A program made the translations under genes and the position numbers. Source: Microbulbifer halophilus (GTDB lineage Bacteria; Pseudomonadota; Gammaproteobacteria; Pseudomonadales; Cellvibrionaceae). Taken from it: a stretch of DNA of 64,000 nucleotides. Of the stretch, positions 60,520 to 64,000 are shown piece by piece. The stretch lies in assembly GCF_026183675.1 (NCBI RefSeq), contig NZ_JAPIVK010000006.1:62001-126000 (forward strand), read 5' to 3'. The notes below the pieces were generated by a model. It saw only the letters and a program-made list of their open reading frames with translations. It ran no database searches and had not been told where the DNA came from. Positions within the stretch are counted from its first letter, which is position 1. Every line of letters begins with the position of its first letter.

Positions 60520-61128
60520 ATGCCAACCCTAAAGAATGGATTACTGATTGACCCTAAAGTACATCAACGGGTATTTCCCGGCCTTGAAAAAGGGCCTCTA
60601 AATTCTGTCAATGCCTTAGTCATTCACCAAACTGGGGCCCCTACTGCACAACACACTTTCAATTCATATCAGAAATCCAGTTATGGGGCGCACTTTTTAA
60701 TCGACAAATCAGGAAAGGTCTACCAAACAGCAAGCCTTGAAAAGAAGGCTTATCACGTTGGCAAAATAAAATCGAAATGCTATGAAAACAACAACTGCAA
60801 GAAAGCAGAGCTACAAACTGTAACCAGCATTCTATTTGCGCAGGGAAAACGCTATTCAACCCGCATTTCTAACCTACATTCTCACGAAAAGGCAAAGCCT
60901 TACCCGGATTGATTCCCCCTCAACCTGGACTCTCTTGGCATTGAAATCGTGGGGGAGTACGATGCCGCCGCCAAATCCTACGAAAGCGTATCTCCTCAAC
61001 AGAACACTTCACTACAATGGCTTATCGGCACTCTATATCAGTTATTCAGCCTAACCAAAGCTGATATATACCGGCACCCTGACGTTTCCTACAAAATGCC
61101 CTCTGAAGCAGGCACTGCAAAATGGTAA
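60520..61128 (+). pseudogene. Peptidoglycan amidase (Amidase_2/PGRP type) interrupted by an in-frame TGA
   Basis: The frame from ATG 60520 (AAGGA six bases upstream) reads an N-acetylmuramoyl-L-alanine amidase: LVIHQTGAPTAQHTFNSY with zinc ligand H36, YGAHFLIDKSGKVYQTASL, and SLHSHEK-like sequence. A single TGA (codon 131, 60910-60912) follows AKPYPD. Directly after it the same frame continues FPLNLDSLGIEIVGEY, then TSLQWLIGTLYQLF and the second zinc-ligand region IYRHPDVSYK (H186), to TAA at 61126. Homologues read PDRFPxNxDSIGIEIVG here, so the stop looks like a CGA-to-TGA change. The 130-residue product would lack half of the zinc site. This amidase type is used as a type VI secretion effector in other proteobacteria. 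The gene ends on the start of the lipoprotein gene. Confidence 0.8.
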
Positions 61129-61505
61129 AGCAAATACTGTTTTTTACGCTCTCTCTTCTCACTGTTCAGTTTCTGCCCGGCTGCACAAAGGCCAATACAG
61201 ATATCACAGTTACGGAGATAACAGGAAGGGGAGTTGATGATGACAGCGGGGCTTTCTGCTCAGATTTTTCCCTGACCACTGAAGAGGCCCAACACTATTT
61301 CGACAAAACGCGAAAAGTATCTGTCAAGGAACTTCACGATCGGTACGACTTTCTTCCCTGCTATGTAAAAGGGAAGGCCACGAGGGGTGGCCAGATTTGC
61401 GAATGGGAAATCCGCGCGGGAGGGACAGGGCGTTTTACTTGTGGGGAGGACGCCGGTTTGACGGCATGCGTGGATTGCCTTCCCGCCGCCAAAACCTCGC
61501 ATTGA
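61122..61505 (+). CDS. Small Cys-rich lipoprotein, candidate immunity protein
   Basis: A 127-residue lipoprotein (hydrophobic LFFTLSLLTVQFLPGC with lipobox cysteine at 21). The mature part is acidic at first (GRGVDDDSGAFCSDF) and contains six further cysteines, with AFCSDFSLT, LPCYVKGKA and GGQICEWEIR. I do not recognise a named family. Its ATG overlaps the end of the amidase frame, so the two were coexpressed. Small periplasmic lipoproteins beside secreted amidases are typical immunity proteins, and this is the most economical explanation (inference). The gene is intact although the amidase is not, and it shares the AT-richer composition. A terminator follows. Confidence 0.7.
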   Translation: MVKQILFFTLSLLTVQFLPGCTKANTDITVTEITGRGVDDDSGAFCSDFSLTTEEAQHYFDKTRKVSVKELHDRYDFLPCYVKGKATRGGQICEWEIRAGGTGRFTCGEDAGLTACVDCLPAAKTSH

Positions 61506-61517
61506 TTTCCGGCCAGT

Positions 61518-61549
61518 AAAAAGCCCGGCTTTTTCGACCCGGGTTTTTT
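61518..61549. terminator. Terminator after the lipoprotein gene
   Basis: AAAAAGCCCGGCTTTTT and the overlapping CCCGG…CCGGGTTTTTT give a stem with T-tracts, 13 bases past the lipoprotein stop. It probably works in both directions. Confidence 0.75.
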
Positions 61550-61593
61550 ATCGGGGTGGAAAACCCTGTGGTAACCGATCCGCACCGAGGCAG

Positions 61594-61632
61594 GCGTAGG
61601 TTGTAGTGAGCCCCGCGAACTCCAACCTACAC
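61594..61632. repeat. GTAGGTTG palindrome
   Basis: CGTAGGTTG…CCAACCTACAC, a member of the GTAGGxTG family, between the lipoprotein terminator and the end of the GH16 pseudogene. Confidence 0.55.
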
Positions 61633-61639
61633 CAATTTG

Positions 61640-63407
61640 TCAGTCGCGGTTGAATGGCGGCTTGCCTTTTTTCCAGCCCCGCTTCTCACCACGCAGGGGC
61701 AGGCATTTGTGTCGGCCTTTTTTCCAGCGCACCGTTTTGCATTTCTCTCCACTGTCGCCGCCGGAGAGGTAGATATTGTCGATCGACGGGTCGCTCACCT
61801 CGCCGATGCCCAGCACCTGGAAAAGTTGGCGCATATCGGCAAATTCCAGATCTGCCGCCAGGTCCGTCATCGGAATGGCGATATGGTGCCATTGGCCATC
61901 GCGGGAGAAACCGTAGGGGTCACTGCCGGGACTGAAGGTCACCCAGGTCTGGCCAATATCCTGCACATTACCGCTCTTCATACCGATGCGGAATTCGGTC
62001 TGGTCCGTGGTGCGCATGGAAAAGTGCAGCGCTGCCTCCTCGTTGTCGAAGGCAGAGAGATCGAAACCCTCTCGGTCAGCGAAGCCCATTCCGAACCAGC
62101 CCAGGCCGGTGGAGGCCAGGTTGAGTGCGCTGTCGCCCTCCGGGGCATTGCCGTGGGACAGGTTCAGCGTACCTTCCCAGATAAACAGGTCGCTGTCCTC
62201 GCCCTCCACCAGGGTGCCGGCGCTGCTGTTGGTATCGGTTTCGGTGTAGATGCCGAAGCTGCCATCCTGCGGTGCCGGCAGCGGCTCGCTCTCGGTGAGA
62301 TAGATATTGTCCACGGCGATCTCGAAGGCCTCCGCCGGCGCCGGGCTGGAGAGGCTGAACAGCGTCTGTACGGTTTCCATATCCACACCCTCGAAACCGG
62401 ACAGGGGAATCGCTACATGATGCCAGGCACCATCTCGCACCAGACCGTACTGTTCCAGATATAGAGGCTGGTGTTGTTCTCCCAGTCCAGCGCATTTTTC
62501 ACTTCCCGGGTTTCGGTCATGATACCAAAATCGCCGCTCGGGTAGTCTTCACTGGCCACTTCCAGTTCGGTGTGCTCGTTGGTATAGAGGCGCACGTAAT
62601 CCACGTACATTCTCGCCGGGAAGTCCGCGGTGATCTGCACGGCATCGGTGATCTCGACAAAATTCCAGCCGCCAACCGCCAGGTTGAGCAGGATATGCAT
62701 GGGGTTGTCGCGGAACTCCGACATATTGGGGTCGGTGATATCCATGGTAAGCACCTGCGTGTCGTCCACGGAGATCACCAGTTCCTCGGGTGTCCAGTCC
62801 AGGCGATAGGTGCGATAGTCGGAGTAGAGCGGATCGGACAGCACCACGTCCTCGGCGTGGTCCGCCTGCAGCCAGTCGCTCCAGGTGCCGGACTCGTGCC
62901 ACCAGTGCACCGCGCCGGACACCGCGTGATTGACGGTGCCGTTGTCGATTGCAGAGCGGAAGCCGGCCTCGAGAATATCGATCTCGCCGGACCGGGGCCA
63001 ACCGTCCACACCGTAGTTGTCACCCATCAGCCAGAAGGCCGGCCACAGGCCATTATCCAGTTGCGGCAGCTTGATACGCGCCTCGAGAGTACCGTAACGG
63101 AAGCCAACGCGGCCGTTGGTATGCAGGCGCGCAGAGGTGAACGGCTTGCCCTCGTATTCTTCGCGGCGCGCCTCGATCACCAGGTTGCCGTCTTCGAGGT
63201 AGACGTTGTCTTGCGAGGCGGTGTAATACTGCAACTCGCCGTTACCAAAGCCGCTGCCGCCGGTGTTGTAGGTCCAGACACTGCGGTCGATGCGCTCGCC
63301 GTCGAACTCGTCTGACCAGATGGGGCCGACTGTGCACTCGCGAACGACGCTGCTAACAGACCGGCCGCGAAGGTGCCCGACACTGCGGGGATTCCTATTT
63401 TACGCAT
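61640..63407 (-). pseudogene. GH16 beta-glucanase (laminarinase-type), broken by two lesions
   Basis: The start at 63407 gives a signal peptide (MRKIGIPAVSGTFAAGLLAA, then SFASAQ). Immediately after, near 63331, the frame shifts by one base and the GH16 sequence continues in another frame: IWSDEFDGERIDRSVW, GFGNGELQYYT, the catalytic RSGEIDILEAGF and VDYVRLY. After about residue 275 comes the first of two tandem modules (DFGIMTET.….SLYIW). Near 62446-62456 it jumps straight to YGLVRDGAWHHVAIP, losing roughly 80-85 residues that the second module has (IWEGTLNLSHGN to SDPYGFSRDGQWHH), and the frame changes again. The second module and a basic tail (61640-62440) are intact. It was probably a secreted laminarinase with two carbohydrate-binding-like domains. 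Its partner is the GH3 gene at 63773. Confidence 0.85.
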
Positions 63408-63772
63408 GGGTTTTCTCTCGCTTTTTGCTTTTATCATCGATTGATTGTCGGAGCGGACGCACCGGCGGGTTGAGGTAAAAACAGCGCTCGCCGCCAGTTG
63501 CGTTCCGGGCGCGGATCTCACAGCCAACTGCGTGGACGGGGTTCCGGCGGATGGGTAGAGATGTGCCGGAGCTGTCCTGAAACTGCAGAGAAGTTCGGTT
63601 TTTATTGTTCTTTTAAACTCAAGTTTCGGGGTTTGGTTCAGGGAGCTGGAGCGGGGTGCGCCGTGCGTACCGTCTAAAGCCTGGCATCGGCGCCAGGCCT
63701 TTCGGTGCGCAGGGTGCACCCTACGATTGCGATGACCTTATTGTCCTCCGGGTATCGTGTACCGGAATCAGA
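63408..63772. other. Intergenic region between GH3 end and GH16 pseudogene
   Basis: About 365 bases with no gene. It carries a GTGCGC/GCACCC palindromic repeat (about 63654-63726) around the hairpin AGCCTGGC-atcg-GCGCCAGGC, and an unplaced GH16 promoter. Confidence 0.45.
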
Positions 63773-64000
63773 TCAGCCGCACTGGATATCCGCCTCCACA
63801 TCGGTGGCGATGCGGATGCTGTTGACCGATACATCCATCTCGCCTTCGGTCAGCATAAAGAAGGGCGACAGCACCATATCCATCTGCGCCCCCTGCTCGG
63901 CCATGCACTGCAGCGCCACGGAGACGGTGCCCCACTGGCCCGGTTCGGCGGCGCGCAACAGGTCGGTGACCGGCTGGGTGGCCAGGCAGTCGGTGCCGCA
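63773..64000 (-). CDS. C-terminus of an ExoP-type GH3 glucosidase (partial, runs off right edge)
   Basis: Seventy-five codons are present on the minus strand, entering the window open at 64000 and ending at 63773. The peptide (CGTDCLATQP, then EPGQWGTVSVALQCM, SPFFMLTEGEMDVSVNSIRI) matches the last beta-strands of the galactose-binding-like domain that ends ExoP-type GH3 enzymes. The GH3-SGNH protein at 22519 shows the same pattern (CGENC, then GWHRRSYSLSCF, VPFSL, VANVRM). The catalytic part is outside the window. With the GH16 gene it suggests a beta-1,3- or mixed-linkage-glucan locus. The family call is by eye from a short piece. Confidence 0.65.
   Translation of the reverse strand, partial: CGTDCLATQPVTDLLRAAEPGQWGTVSVALQCMAEQGAQMDMVLSPFFMLTEGEMDVSVNSIRIATDVEADIQCG

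Noticed and set aside
60910-60912. TGA as a selenocysteine codon in the amidase
   Set aside because: Homologues have arginine at this place, no catalytic role is expected for it, and no SECIS-like hairpin is evident just downstream. A nonsense mutation is simpler.

Overview
The window is GC-rich chromosomal DNA (roughly 60% G+C by eye) from a marine or plant-associated, polysaccharide-degrading gammaproteobacterium. Large TonB-dependent receptors, lipoprotein glycoside hydrolases, a CBM2 joined by a long poly-serine linker, and the order GH95 - TonB receptor - GH35 - GH31 (as in the Cellvibrio japonicus xyloglucan locus, recalled from memory) point to the Cellvibrionales, a Microbulbifer/Cellvibrio relative. 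The genus is inference.

Region 1 (1-33.8 kb) is a xyloglucan locus joined to the pathways for the released sugars. A truncated DgoR-like GntR regulator (left edge, minus) diverges from a probable long plus-strand operon: GH95 fucosidase, TonB receptor, GH35 beta-galactosidase, GH31 alpha-xylosidase with PA14, a flavin-dependent halogenase, a GH74 enzyme, a sugar dehydrogenase, dgoK, dgoA and a vSGLT-like sodium/sugar symporter. On the minus strand are a secreted GH74-CBM2 endo-xyloglucanase and a GH3-SGNH fusion. They are followed by a Weimberg-type xylose set: xylD, xylX, xylC, a sugar MFS, a LacI regulator and a divergent SDR. A 14-bp palindrome, TGTAAACGTTTACA, lies upstream of GH95, xylX, the MFS and lacI/SDR. 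It suggests that one LacI regulator controls both the hydrolases and xylose catabolism.

Region 2 (33.9-58.1 kb) is a starch/maltodextrin locus: a maltose-type MFS, five GH13 enzymes (one with two C-terminal starch-binding-like repeats), a GH31 alpha-glucosidase/transglucosylase, a MalA-like TonB receptor and glucokinase. A paired, inverted MalT-box-like element lies in front of six starch transcription units at five sites, each followed by a -10-like hexamer 19-21 nt downstream. No MalT gene is in the window. A translationally coupled pair (a TPR membrane protein and a protein I do not recognise), a DUF3014-like protein and a tandem UspA protein lie inside this region and have no obvious starch role.

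Region 3 (58.1-64 kb) is more eroded. It has a 7TM-AraC regulator, an alpha/beta-hydrolase fragment, and an AT-richer island with a peptidoglycan amidase interrupted by one in-frame TGA plus an intact small lipoprotein (effector/immunity-like). It ends with a doubly broken GH16 glucanase and the C-terminus of an ExoP-type GH3, the remains of a beta-glucan locus.

Several families of GC-rich palindromic repeats punctuate the gaps. One appears to have become part of the GH95 coding sequence. I see no tRNA, rRNA, CRISPR array or insertion-sequence transposase.
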